Shown here: piece after piece, positions 8,101 to 14,957 of the stretch
How the letters are laid out: every line of letters begins with the position of its first letter
Numbering within the stretch: position 1 is the first letter of the stretch
Assembly (NCBI GenBank): GCA_946480965.1
Contig: CAMLMI010000011.1
Coordinates: forward strand, 1 to 30,138
Direction of reading: 5' to 3'
From: an uncultured Verrucomicrobiales bacterium
GTDB lineage: Bacteria; Verrucomicrobiota; Verrucomicrobiae; Limisphaerales; CANJSG01
Length of the DNA stretch: 30,138 nucleotides
Made by a program: the position numbers and the translations under genes
The notes under the pieces: model-generated
Database searches by the model: none
The model's input: the letters and a program-made list of their open reading frames with translations, nothing else
Told to the model about the DNA's origin: nothing

Positions 8101-9141
8101 TCAGCGGGGCAAAACGGGGATGGTGACGGGCGCGTCCTGGCTGGTGAGCGTGTCCATGAAGTCGCAGAGCGCCTTCACCTCGGCGTCGGTCAGGCCCAGC
8201 GGCTTCACATGGAGGGCGTGGCCGGGGCGGCGGACCTTGCCGCCCTCGTTGTAGAAGCGGACGACCTCCTCCAGCGTGCGTTCGGAGCCGTCGTGCATGT
8301 AGGGGGCCCGATGGGAGACGTTGCGCAGCGTGGGGGTCTTGAAGGCGTATTGCACGGCCTCGATCTGCGGCAGATGCGCGCCGCGGCCGAGGTCCTGGCC
8401 GACGATGCCGATGTCGTGGAAACCGTCGTCGGTGAAGTTCCATCCGGAGTGGCATTCCACGCAACTGGCCTTGCCGGTGAAGAGGCGGAAGCCTTCCTTG
8501 GCCGAATCGGAGATGGCCGCTTCGTCGCCCGCGATCCAGCGGTCGAACGGCGCTTCGCCCGAAACGACGGTGCGCTCGAAAGTGGCGATGGCCTTGGCGA
8601 CGGTGTCCTTGGTGATGCCTTCGCCGGGATAGGCGGCCTCGAACATCGGCGCGTAAGCCTGGATGCCGGCCAGACTGGAGACCATCTGGTCCAGGGGCAG
8701 GTTCATCTCCGCCGCCGATTCCACGGGCCCGAGGGCCTGGGCTTCGAGCGAATCGGCGCGGCCGTCCCAGAAATACAGTTCGCCCCAGGCCATGTTCAGG
8801 ATCGTCGGAGTGCGGCGTCCCAGCACCTGGCCTTTGTGGCCGATGCCCCTAGGCAGACCATCGCCCCAGGAGAAGGCGGGATTGTGGCACGAGGCGCAGG
8901 AGATGGCTCCGGAACCGGAGAGGCGGGTGTCGAAAAATAGCGCCTTGCCCAGCGATTCACGGGCGGGCGTGTGCGGGTTCTCCTTGGGAAAGGGAATCGC
9001 GGCGGGGCGGCGGAACTTGGCCTTCAGCGCCGCCCAATCGGCGGTGGCGGCCGGGTTCGCGTGGGAGAAACCGATCCCGACGGCGGCGAGCGTAACTGCG
9101 GTGGCGGCGACAAAACTCAGCCGGACAATCGAGGTCTTCAT
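8101..9141 (-). CDS. Di-haem cytochrome c peroxidase / MauG family protein
   Basis: A 346-residue periplasmic protein of the bacterial cytochrome c peroxidase family, which reduces H2O2 to water with electrons from a small redox protein, or in MauG relatives oxidises protein residues. A signal peptide covers about residues 1-28. Two haem c sites are present, CASCH (82-86, the low-potential N-terminal haem) and CVECH (227-231). GKALFFDTRLSGSGAISC, RRTPTILNMAW and FWDGRADSLEAQALGP are family blocks, and the likely distal ligand Met282 lies in PYMHDGS, as in classical peroxidases rather than MauG. First gene of a three-gene row with the cupredoxin and the chemotaxis receptor. Start at 9141 is fixed by the signal peptide. 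Confidence 0.93.
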   Translation of the reverse strand: MKTSIVRLSFVAATAVTLAAVGIGFSHANPAATADWAALKAKFRRPAAIPFPKENPHTPARESLGKALFFDTRLSGSGAISCASCHNPAFSWGDGLPRGIGHKGQVLGRRTPTILNMAWGELYFWDGRADSLEAQALGPVESAAEMNLPLDQMVSSLAGIQAYAPMFEAAYPGEGITKDTVAKAIATFERTVVSGEAPFDRWIAGDEAAISDSAKEGFRLFTGKASCVECHSGWNFTDDGFHDIGIVGQDLGRGAHLPQIEAVQYAFKTPTLRNVSHRAPYMHDGSERTLEEVVRFYNEGGKVRRPGHALHVKPLGLTDAEVKALCDFMDTLTSQDAPVTIPVLPR

Positions 9142-9187
9142 GACGATGCGGTCTGGTGGACTTCATCGCCGTTATCGGCCAACCCCT

Positions 9188-9204
9188 CCCCCTGCTTTAG
9201 GGGG
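9188..9204 (-). terminator. Hairpin after proB, weak terminator candidate
   Basis: A six-pair G/C stem (ccccct with aggggg) and a five-base loop lie 17 bases past the proB stop in the minus direction. There is no U-rich tail, so intrinsic termination is doubtful; it may only mark the end of the proB message before the peroxidase promoter. Confidence 0.3.
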
Positions 9205-9220
9205 CATCGACACTTATGTC

Positions 9221-10315
9221 CTACAAGACGACGAGATTGTCCCGGTGGACGACCTCGATGCGTCCCGCCTTGCCGGAGCGAAGCGTCTCGGAGTCAACGC
9301 CCGCGATGCCCCGGGCAAACTCGGTGCCGTCGGCGTCACAGATGCGGACGATCTCTCCGGCGTCGAAATTTCCGTCGATCTGTTTCACGCCGGGTGGCAG
9401 CAGGCTCTTCTTGTCCTCGCGCAGAGCCTTCTTCGCGCCCGCGTCCACGCCGAGCGTGCCCTTGGGATGGTGGAAGAAGGCGATCCAGCGTTTGCGCCCG
9501 GCGAGCTTGCGCGGCTGGGGCACGAAGAGCGTGCCCTCTTCCTTGCCGGAAAGGATCGAGGCCAGCGCGGTCTTCTTGCGGCCGGAGGCGATGACGAGCG
9601 GAATGCCGGAACGGACGGCGATCTTGGCCGCCTGGATCTTGGAGGCCATGCCGCCGACGGCGGTCTCGCTGGTGGTGCCACCAGCCATCTTCTCCACGAC
9701 GGAATCGATCTTCTCGATGACGGGCAACGTGGCCTGGTCCGGTTGGCCGAAGTTTTCGATCACGCCGTCCACCGTAGTGAGAATCACGAGGAGGTCGGCG
9801 GGAAGGAGCGCGGCGACGAGGGCGGAGAGCTTGTCGTTGTCGCCGAACTTGATCTCGGTGAAGGAGACGGCGTCGTTCTCGTTGATGATCGGGACCACGC
9901 CGTGGCCGAGCAAAGTGACGAGGGTGTTGCGGGCGTTGAGGTGGCGGTCGTGGTGCTGGAGATCGTCGTGGGTGAGGAGCACCTGGGCGACGGCGAGGCC
10001 ATGCTCGGCGAAGAGCTGCTCGTAGGTGGTCATCAGTCGGGACTGGCCGACGGCGGCGCAGGCCTGGAGCTCGGCGAGTTCCTTGGGGCGCTTGGCGTGG
10101 CCGAGCACGCCCATGCCGGCCCCGACCGCGCCGGAGGTGACGAGGACGACTTCCCTGCCCTCCTTCCGCTGCGCGGCCATCTGCGCCACGAGCTGGCGGA
10201 GCTGGGCCAGGTCGGGGCGTTTCTGGGCGTCGGTCAGGACGCCGGTTCCAAGTTTAACGACGAGACGGCTGACGTTTTTCAGCACTTCGGTGCGCACGGG
10301 GCGAGTTGGTAGCAC
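9221..10315 (-). CDS. proB: Glutamate 5-kinase
   Basis: A 364-residue glutamate 5-kinase, the first and feedback-controlled step of proline synthesis (ATP + glutamate to glutamyl 5-phosphate). The amino acid kinase domain covers about residues 10-270: RLVVKLGTGVLTD, VLVTSGAVGAGMGVLG, PIINENDAVSF, FGDNDKLSALVA and GGMASKIQAA (mainly the nucleotide and substrate loops). A C-terminal PUA domain follows (about 285-364). The length equals that of E. coli ProB (367). No ATG fits: the likely start is GTG, either 10315 (chosen, length match) or 10297, both without a clear ribosome site; the open frame further upstream is not ProB-like. proA is not adjacent, so the two steps are encoded apart. Confidence 0.93.
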   Translation of the reverse strand: MLPTRPVRTEVLKNVSRLVVKLGTGVLTDAQKRPDLAQLRQLVAQMAAQRKEGREVVLVTSGAVGAGMGVLGHAKRPKELAELQACAAVGQSRLMTTYEQLFAEHGLAVAQVLLTHDDLQHHDRHLNARNTLVTLLGHGVVPIINENDAVSFTEIKFGDNDKLSALVAALLPADLLVILTTVDGVIENFGQPDQATLPVIEKIDSVVEKMAGGTTSETAVGGMASKIQAAKIAVRSGIPLVIASGRKKTALASILSGKEEGTLFVPQPRKLAGRKRWIAFFHHPKGTLGVDAGAKKALREDKKSLLPPGVKQIDGNFDAGEIVRICDADGTEFARGIAGVDSETLRSGKAGRIEVVHRDNLVVL

Positions 10316-10619
10316 GGGCCTCGGCGCGGCAAAAGGGGGAAACCGGATCGGCCACGGTGGCACACAGCCCTGCAGAGGCGGAAGCCATTGCAGAAGAAAC
10401 CTCACGCCAAGTTCGCAAAGGCGGCAAAGACAGAAAGGATCCATCCTCTTTCGCGTTCCTTGTGGCCTTTGCGCGAGGCCGTCGCTGTGCACGGTCCAAG
10501 GAAAGCTGGGATGGTTATCCGGATCAGCTCTAAAGCGCGGAGTCGGGCCACCGATAGGAACTCGGGACGCGTCCTCCAGGACGGAGAATTCAGGCGTCGT
10601 CCGGCATGGAAGCCCGCTC
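10316..10619. other. Intergenic region with a hairpin repeat
   Basis: About 300 bases separate the divergent proB and the exported M48-like gene, so promoters for both should lie here. The centre holds an imperfect inverted repeat (10401-10477, listed separately). Open frames crossing the region have no recognisable content and change frame with the repeat; I see no additional gene. Confidence 0.5.
10401..10477. repeat. Imperfect inverted repeat, REP-like
   Basis: The left arm begins ctcacgccaagttcgcaaag and the right arm ends tggcctttgcgcgag. They are partly complementary, with cgcaaagg and cctttgcg as the best matched core, around a central aggatccatcct palindrome (10436-10447). Similar caaag/ctttg intergenic hairpins occur as dispersed families in several GC-rich bacteria; copy number in this genome cannot be judged from one window. 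Confidence 0.5.
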
Positions 10620-11390
10620 ATGAAACTTTTGTCCCGCATCGCCGTCGCCGTGGCTCTGGCCACGCTCTCCCTCCACGCCGCCGCCCCGGACAAGCTGTCC
10701 GGATTCTCCGAGACGGTCCGCATCGGCTCCATGCTGTTCAACGTGCTGGAACCGAAGCAGCAGGCTGGACTGGCCCCGCAGCCGATCGCTCTGGAAACGG
10801 AGCCGATGCCCTACGTGCAGGCCGGGCAATTCGACTTTGAGGGCCGCCCGCTGCGGGTCGTGACCGTCTCGACGGGCTTCATCGAGCTGATGAACCGCAT
10901 CGCGCGGGCCCGCGCCTTTGACGGTGTGGAGCCGGGCTATCTGGACCGTTATCTGGCCACGCTCGGGACGATCGATCCCGCGAAGGGCTTGCCGGAACTG
11001 CCCGACGCGCAGAACGCCAAGTTCGCGCAGGCCCATGTGGTCAACAACCAGCGAACCTACTTTTCCCAGATGGTCAGCATGGTGGTGGCCATCGAGCTGT
11101 CCCACCAATACCTCGGCCACTACGAGAAATACTCCGGCCAGCTCGCGGGCAAATCGCCCATCGCCGCCGTGATGAAGAAGGCCGATTGGCAGAAGGCGGT
11201 CGAAGCCGGGGCCGAAAACTCGCTGAACGCCGGCTACGGGCCGGAATCGGTCTGCGCTTTCTACGCCGCGCTGGAGCGCATGAAGCAGCGTCCGGCCTGG
11301 GCCGCGTATTTTCTGCCGCCGGACGAGAACGTGAAGAAGCTCTCCACCAAGCTGGCGAAGATAGAAAAGAAGTTCTTCAACCTCGAATAG
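10620..11390 (+). CDS. Exported M48-like protein with altered HExxH
   Basis: A 256-residue protein with a signal peptide (residues 1-21, cleavage near LHAAA). The body follows the layout of M48 zinc metallopeptidases: VVTVSTGFIELMNRIA (80-95) matches the strand and helix before the active site, MVVAIELSHQYLGHY (154-168) sits at the HExxH helix, and NAGYGPESVCAFYAALERM (203-221) matches the downstream AGYDPxxA..F..M block. The first histidine of HExxH is Ile158; Glu159, His162 and His167 remain. The zinc site is therefore probably incomplete, and the protein may be a non-catalytic relative or use a different ligand. It ends 19 bases before the convergent mqnD stop and is not in an operon. The start at 10620 is set by the signal peptide. 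Family call is inference from motif layout. Confidence 0.65.
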   Translation: MKLLSRIAVAVALATLSLHAAAPDKLSGFSETVRIGSMLFNVLEPKQQAGLAPQPIALETEPMPYVQAGQFDFEGRPLRVVTVSTGFIELMNRIARARAFDGVEPGYLDRYLATLGTIDPAKGLPELPDAQNAKFAQAHVVNNQRTYFSQMVSMVVAIELSHQYLGHYEKYSGQLAGKSPIAAVMKKADWQKAVEAGAENSLNAGYGPESVCAFYAALERMKQRPAWAAYFLPPDENVKKLSTKLAKIEKKFFNLE

Positions 11391-11409
11391 CTTCGCCCCA
11401 CCCGGCTCG

Positions 11410-12258
11410 CTACACGACGAACTCCAGTTCCTGCCGGTGCGGGATGATCCCCTGCTCGAACGCTCGGCCGAGGAAGCGGCGGATCGATTCGCGGCCCTTC
11501 TCGCCGTAGTCGAGCGTCCAGTGGTTCACATACATGCCGACGAACTTGTCGGCCAGCTCGATGCCCATGTCGCGGGCGAACTGGAGCGAGTGCTTCACTG
11601 CTTCCGGCCGATGGTCGAGACTGAACTGGATGGAGTCGGTCAGGATCTTGGAGATCAACCGCCGCGTTTCCGGGGCGAAGCGCTTGTGGATGACGTTGCC
11701 GCCGAGCGGAAGGGGCAGCCCGTTGTTTTCCCGTCCCCACCAGACGCCGAGGTCTTCGCAGACGTGCAGGCCTTCGTTGCGGTAGGTGAGCTGGCCTTCG
11801 TGGATGATCAGACCGACCTCGGCTTTTCCTGATCGAACCGCCGCGAAGATCTGGTCAAAAGGCACGACCACGTAGTCGATCTGCTTGGCCGGAATTCCGA
11901 GCCACAGTTGCAGGGCGAGGAACGCGCTGGTCATTTCGCCGGGCACCGCGATTTTTCGCCGGGCCACTTCGGCCTTCGAGAAGACCTGCTTCGCCACCAG
12001 CATCGGCCCGTAGCCGTCACCCATGCTGGCTCCGCTGGGCAACAAGGCGTATTGGTCGCTGACGTAGGCGTAGGCGTGGATGCTGACGGCCGAGATGTCG
12101 AGTTCGCCCCGGGTCGCCCGTTCGTTGAGTGTCTGGATGTCCTGGAGGATGTGCTCGAACTCAAAGCCGTGGGTGGGAATGAGTTCCTTGGCCAGCCCGT
12201 AGAACATGAAGGCGTCGTCAGGATCGGGCGAATGGCCGAGGGTGAGTTTGCGCTGCAT
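11410..12258 (-). CDS. mqnD: 1,4-dihydroxy-6-naphthoate synthase
   Basis: A 282-residue periplasmic-binding-protein-fold enzyme of the futalosine menaquinone pathway, converting cyclic dehypoxanthine futalosine to 1,4-dihydroxy-6-naphthoate. The N-terminal GHSPDPDDAFMFYGL is characteristic of MqnD and separates it from the related dehydratase MqnA. GASMGDGYGPMLVA, AVPGEMTSAFLAL, GLIIHEGQLTY and WWGRENNGLPLPLGGNVIHK follow as in the family. Length is normal (about 270-290), and there is no signal peptide, so it is cytoplasmic. It stands alone on the minus strand; mqnA, mqnB and mqnC are not in the window. Its presence implies that the organism makes menaquinone without the MenF-MenB route. Confidence 0.9.
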   Translation of the reverse strand: MQRKLTLGHSPDPDDAFMFYGLAKELIPTHGFEFEHILQDIQTLNERATRGELDISAVSIHAYAYVSDQYALLPSGASMGDGYGPMLVAKQVFSKAEVARRKIAVPGEMTSAFLALQLWLGIPAKQIDYVVVPFDQIFAAVRSGKAEVGLIIHEGQLTYRNEGLHVCEDLGVWWGRENNGLPLPLGGNVIHKRFAPETRRLISKILTDSIQFSLDHRPEAVKHSLQFARDMGIELADKFVGMYVNHWTLDYGEKGRESIRRFLGRAFEQGIIPHRQELEFVV

Positions 12259-12438
12259 CGGACCGCCACGTTACGGAGCGCGAACTTCAAGTCCAGAGGG
12301 GAAAAGGCCAGCTTGGCGGAAAATGCACACTTGAAGCAGTGCTCATTTGCCCATTTACGAAAAGTTGCTATCGGTAACGTCCGTGAAAGGGACAAGACAC
12401 GGCCAAAACACCGCGTTTGTGGCTCCCGTTCTCAAGGG

Positions 12439-12455
12439 CAGGCGTGGCACGCCTG
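12439..12455. repeat. Short perfect inverted repeat
   Basis: caggcgt and acgcctg flank three bases, about 45 bases before the 53-residue gene and about 180 bases upstream of the mqnD start. It could be a small operator or a leader hairpin; no U-rich tail follows on either strand. Confidence 0.3.
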
Positions 12456-12499
12456 AGGCTTCCCAAGTCTCACTGGAAGGTAAGAAAGGATGAATCGCT

Positions 12500-12661
12500 A
12501 TGACCAAATCCAACGACGCCATCTCTGAAGTCGTCCGCTCCAAACATCCGTTCCGCCAGACCGACAGCCGTCCGGCCAAACCCCAGAAAAACCGCTACGA
12601 ACGCCGCAAGGTCCGCGAGTTCCTGCGCCTAGGCGATTGGGTTCCCGAAGCCGGGGCCTGA
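12500..12661 (+). CDS. Small basic protein, 53 residues, unknown
   Basis: A short reading frame with good coding character: an ATG preceded by aaagga about 10 bases upstream, GC-rich third positions matching the neighbours, and a charged sequence rich in Arg and Lys. It begins MTKSNDAISEVVRSKHPF and contains NRYERRKVREFLRLGDWVPE. The centre would form an amphipathic basic helix. There is no signal peptide, membrane segment or cysteine. I do not recognise a family; nucleic-acid or ribosome binding is possible from the charge, but this is a guess. It lies between mqnD (divergent) and the rpsR operon (convergent). Confidence 0.6.
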   Translation: MTKSNDAISEVVRSKHPFRQTDSRPAKPQKNRYERRKVREFLRLGDWVPEAGA

Positions 12662-12803
12662 TTCCCTCCGTCCTCGCTGCTCCAAACGCTGTTCCTTCTT
12701 ACGCTCCGTCCCGGAGGCAGGTGGATTTTTGCCACCAATGCCGGTTGGTCCAAGTTCCGACTGGATCGACCAAAGACGGTGGTGGAGTTTGGACAAAGCA
12801 AGA

Positions 12804-12831
12804 AAGCCCGCAGCTTTTCAGCTGCGGGCTT
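12804..12831 (-). terminator. Intrinsic terminator of the rpmG-rpsR operon
   Basis: A perfect 11-pair stem, aagcccgcagc with gctgcgggctt, closes a six-base loop 23 bases past the rpsR stop. Read on the minus strand it is followed by tttcttgcttt, a broken but T-rich tail. This is the strongest terminator-like structure in the window. Confidence 0.75.
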
Positions 12832-12854
12832 GGTCGGCGAAACGCCGTAAAAAC

Positions 12855-13106
12855 TTACTTCATCAGGAGCATCTGCCGGGCGCGCTTGATGCACTGCGTC
12901 ACCTTGCGCTGATAGGACGCGGGCAATCCGGTGTATTTGCGGGGCAGGATGCGGCCTTGGTCCGTCACGAACTGGCGAAGCAGGGTGACGTTCTTGTAGT
13001 CGATCGTATCGATCGTGAAGTCGATCTTCGGCTTCGGACGGGGCGTGCGGCGCTCCGTGCGCTGTCCACGTTCGGACTTCTTGTCGGTATTGGTCTTGCG
13101 AGGCAT
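12855..13106 (-). CDS. rpsR: 30S ribosomal protein S18
   Basis: An 83-residue bS18 of the small ribosomal subunit platform, where it pairs with S6 near the 3' part of 16S rRNA. The core [20 protein letters not shown], then [20 protein letters not shown] and RARQMLLM, is the standard S18 sequence. The N-terminal 25 residues are lysine- and arginine-rich and longer than in E. coli (75 residues). No CxxC zinc motif is present, so this is a C-minus form. It starts two bases after the rpmG stop and is the last gene of the operon before a strong terminator. The usual partners rpsF, ssb and rplI are not adjacent. Confidence 0.97.
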   Translation of the reverse strand: MPRKTNTDKKSERGQRTERRTPRPKPKIDFTIDTIDYKNVTLLRQFVTDQGRILPRKYTGLPASYQRKVTQCIKRARQMLLMK

Positions 13107-13108
13107 GG

Positions 13109-13276
13109 CTACTTGATCTCCCGATGCACGGTGTGGCGACGGAGGGCAGGATTGAACTTCTTCAGTTCCAGCTTCTCCGGCTTAAGCTTCTTGTTGCGCG
13201 TCGTGGTGTAACGGGAAGGCGACTTGCCTTCCTTCCGCGCTTCAGTGCATTCGATGGTTACGATTTCACGAGGCAT
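13109..13276 (-). CDS. rpmG: 50S ribosomal protein L33
   Basis: A 55-residue bL33 of the large subunit, located near the E site. It reads [20 protein letters not shown], then [20 protein letters not shown] and [15 protein letters not shown], matching L33 along its full length. Only one cysteine (Cys10) is present, so the zinc ribbon of C-plus L33 is absent and this is the zinc-independent form. It is shorter than most annotation cut-offs. The stop of the DksA-like gene lies three bases upstream and rpsR starts two bases downstream, so the three are surely co-transcribed. Confidence 0.96.
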   Translation of the reverse strand: MPREIVTIECTEARKEGKSPSRYTTTRNKKLKPEKLELKKFNPALRRHTVHREIK

Positions 13277-13279
13277 GGT

Positions 13280-13861
13280 TTATTCCTTTTCCTTCAAAGG
13301 CTTTTCGTCGTCGTCGTCGTCGGTGTCCGGTTCCGCGCCTTGGGCGCTGTCCACCGATCCGAGCGAACCGAGACGGCGCTGACGAAGCGCGCCGTCCTTT
13401 TCCAGCTGGGCCTGGGCTTCCACCGTGAACCGCGTCCACGGGATGGCCTCCAGACGCGCCTTGGGGATCGGCTTTCCGGTCAGTTCGCAGACTCCGTAGA
13501 TCCCCTTTTCAATGCGCTTCATCGCCTCTTCGATCTCATAGACCGCGTCCTGGTCGGACGAGAGGAGGCTCAACGCGAAATCGCGGTCGAAATTGTCCGT
13601 GCCGGAATCGGCCATGTGGAGGCTGTAGTTGTCCATCTCCACGGCGGAATCCTTGGCCAAGCCGCTCATCTGCAGACGCAGGCGATCCCGCAGCTCGACC
13701 AGATTGGCATAGAACTTCTGCCACTCCGGCTTCACCTTCACCGGCGCACTTTTGGCGGTGCGACCAATCGCGCCCAGAATCGAAGCTGCGGTGGCCCCGC
13801 TGACCACGCGGCCGCTGTCGGCGGCGGGCTTCTTCTCGGTTGCTTTCTTCTTAGCGCTCAC
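13280..13861 (-). CDS. DksA/TraR-family protein without zinc cysteines
   Basis: A 193-residue relative of DksA, the RNA polymerase secondary-channel factor that acts with ppGpp, notably on ribosomal genes. Residues 1-40 are a basic, Ala-rich extension; 45-120 form the coiled coil with an acidic tip (ADSGTDNFDRD, 84-94); 120-155 are the globular part, IYGVCELTGKPIPKARLEAI and then PWTRFTVEAQAQLE; the end is acidic, with five Asp in a row encoded by a TCG repeat (13305-13322). Of the four zinc cysteines of E. coli DksA, only the first remains (Cys125); the others are Thr128, Thr146 and Ala149. This resembles zinc-free DksA2 proteins. The start is GTG at 13861; no ATG lies upstream. First gene of an operon with rpmG and rpsR. 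Confidence 0.85.
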   Translation of the reverse strand: MSAKKKATEKKPAADSGRVVSGATAASILGAIGRTAKSAPVKVKPEWQKFYANLVELRDRLRLQMSGLAKDSAVEMDNYSLHMADSGTDNFDRDFALSLLSSDQDAVYEIEEAMKRIEKGIYGVCELTGKPIPKARLEAIPWTRFTVEAQAQLEKDGALRQRRLGSLGSVDSAQGAEPDTDDDDDEKPLKEKE

Positions 13862-13894
13862 GGCGACGTTCTATTCTTTCAGACAAAGAAAATG

Positions 13895-13926
13895 CCTCGA
13901 AAACGGATAACCCTGCCGTTTCGAGG
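13895..13926 (-). promoter_or_regulatory. Leader hairpin before the dksA-like operon
   Basis: cctcgaaaacgg and ccgtttcgagg form an 11-pair stem with one bulged A and a nine-base loop. On the minus strand it lies about 35 bases before the GTG start and is followed by cattttctttgtctg. It may be an attenuator-like terminator or an autoregulatory target in the mRNA leader; no known ribosomal leader family could be recognised. Confidence 0.45.
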
Positions 13927-14046
13927 GTGCGAGACTGTAGCAGCACGCTTTTTCGATGCCACTAAAATCTTCGAGAAAGCCCCTTATCCAAAAAGACAAC
14001 CCACGAATCTAAGCATCAATCACTTACACCGACTCCCCCCCCCGCA

Positions 14047-14826
14047 TCAACCCTTCTCGATGCAGGCGTAGGCGTTGTGGGAATGGATGCTCTCGTAGTT
14101 CTCCGCTTCGACCTTATACCACGTCACGTCCGGATGCGCGTTGAGCCGAAGTGCCACATTCCTGACCAGATCCTCGACGAAGACCGGGTTCTCGTAGGCC
14201 CGTTCCGTGACGGACTTCTCGTCTTCCCGCTTCAGCAGGGAATACAGCTCGCTGCTGGCAGACGCCTCGACGAGCGAGATCACGTCCTCGATCCAGATCG
14301 CCTGCTTGGACCGGATCTGCACGGTCACGGTGCCGCGCTGGTTATGGGCGCCGTATTGGCTGATCGCTTTGGAGCACGGGCACAGCGTGGTCACGCCGGC
14401 CTTCACCGTGAGCACAAAGTCCACATCCTTGCCCGTGGCGGTCGCGTCGAAGCGGGCCTCGTAGTCCATCAGGCCTTCCTTGCCCGAAACAGGCGCGCGC
14501 TTGGTCCGGAAGAAGGGAAACTCCATCTCCAGATGGGCCGACTGGGCGTTCAGCTTCTTCTGCATCGCGTGGAGGATGTCGGTGATGTTCTCCACATGGA
14601 CGACGGGGCCGTGGGAATTGAGCACCTCGATGAAGCGGCTCATGTGGGTGCCTTTGAATTCCTTCGGCAGGTCCACGAACATGCCGATGGTGGCCACGGT
14701 GTGCTGGTGGGCGCGTTCCTTGTCGCGGATCTGGATGGGGAACTTCAATCCGCGCACGCCCACCTTGTCGATGCGGAGGTCGCGATGGTCGCGTTCGTTC
14801 TGCTTGTCGTGGAGCTTGGACTTCAT
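14047..14826 (-). CDS. folE2: GTP cyclohydrolase FolE2 (type IB)
   Basis: A 259-residue GCYH-IB enzyme, which turns GTP into dihydroneopterin triphosphate for folate (and queuosine) synthesis. The tunnelling-fold motifs are clear: IDKVGVRGLKFPIQI at 19-33, the catalytic cysteine Cys149 in TTLCPCSKAIS, GAHNQRG, and the C-terminal ESIHSHNAYACIE. The length fits the family (255-300). Unlike FolE (type IA), FolE2 does not strictly need zinc and is under Zur control in many bacteria. Here no Zur box could be identified. The ATG at 14826 is preferred because the 28 extra residues upstream are not FolE2-like. A small ggctgc...gcagcc hairpin (14845-14862) lies just before the start. No FolE is visible in the window. 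Confidence 0.95.
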   Translation of the reverse strand: MKSKLHDKQNERDHRDLRIDKVGVRGLKFPIQIRDKERAHQHTVATIGMFVDLPKEFKGTHMSRFIEVLNSHGPVVHVENITDILHAMQKKLNAQSAHLEMEFPFFRTKRAPVSGKEGLMDYEARFDATATGKDVDFVLTVKAGVTTLCPCSKAISQYGAHNQRGTVTVQIRSKQAIWIEDVISLVEASASSELYSLLKREDEKSVTERAYENPVFVEDLVRNVALRLNAHPDVTWYKVEAENYESIHSHNAYACIEKG

Positions 14827-14957
14827 CTGGGTCGTTTCACAGGAGGCTGCGGACAAGCAGCCCGGATCGCTTTGCATGGCGCAAACTACGCACGTCACCC
14901 CTTGGCGCAAAACGAAACTTTTTATGCCTCCAACCCCGGAACTTTAACTCATGCGAA

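Noticed and set aside
8663..10312. A 549-codon plus-strand open frame across the peroxidase start and proB
   Set aside because: It is antisense to two genes with intact motifs and crosses their intergenic gap with no domain content.
13305..13322. A TCG trinucleotide repeat as a phase-variable site
   Set aside because: Six units code for a poly-Asp run; changes would keep the frame and only alter a flexible acidic tail, so no on/off switching is expected.
14827..14957. A preQ1 or other riboswitch before folE2
   Set aside because: A small stem exists (14845-14862), but the A-rich tail and conserved loop of preQ1 riboswitches are absent.
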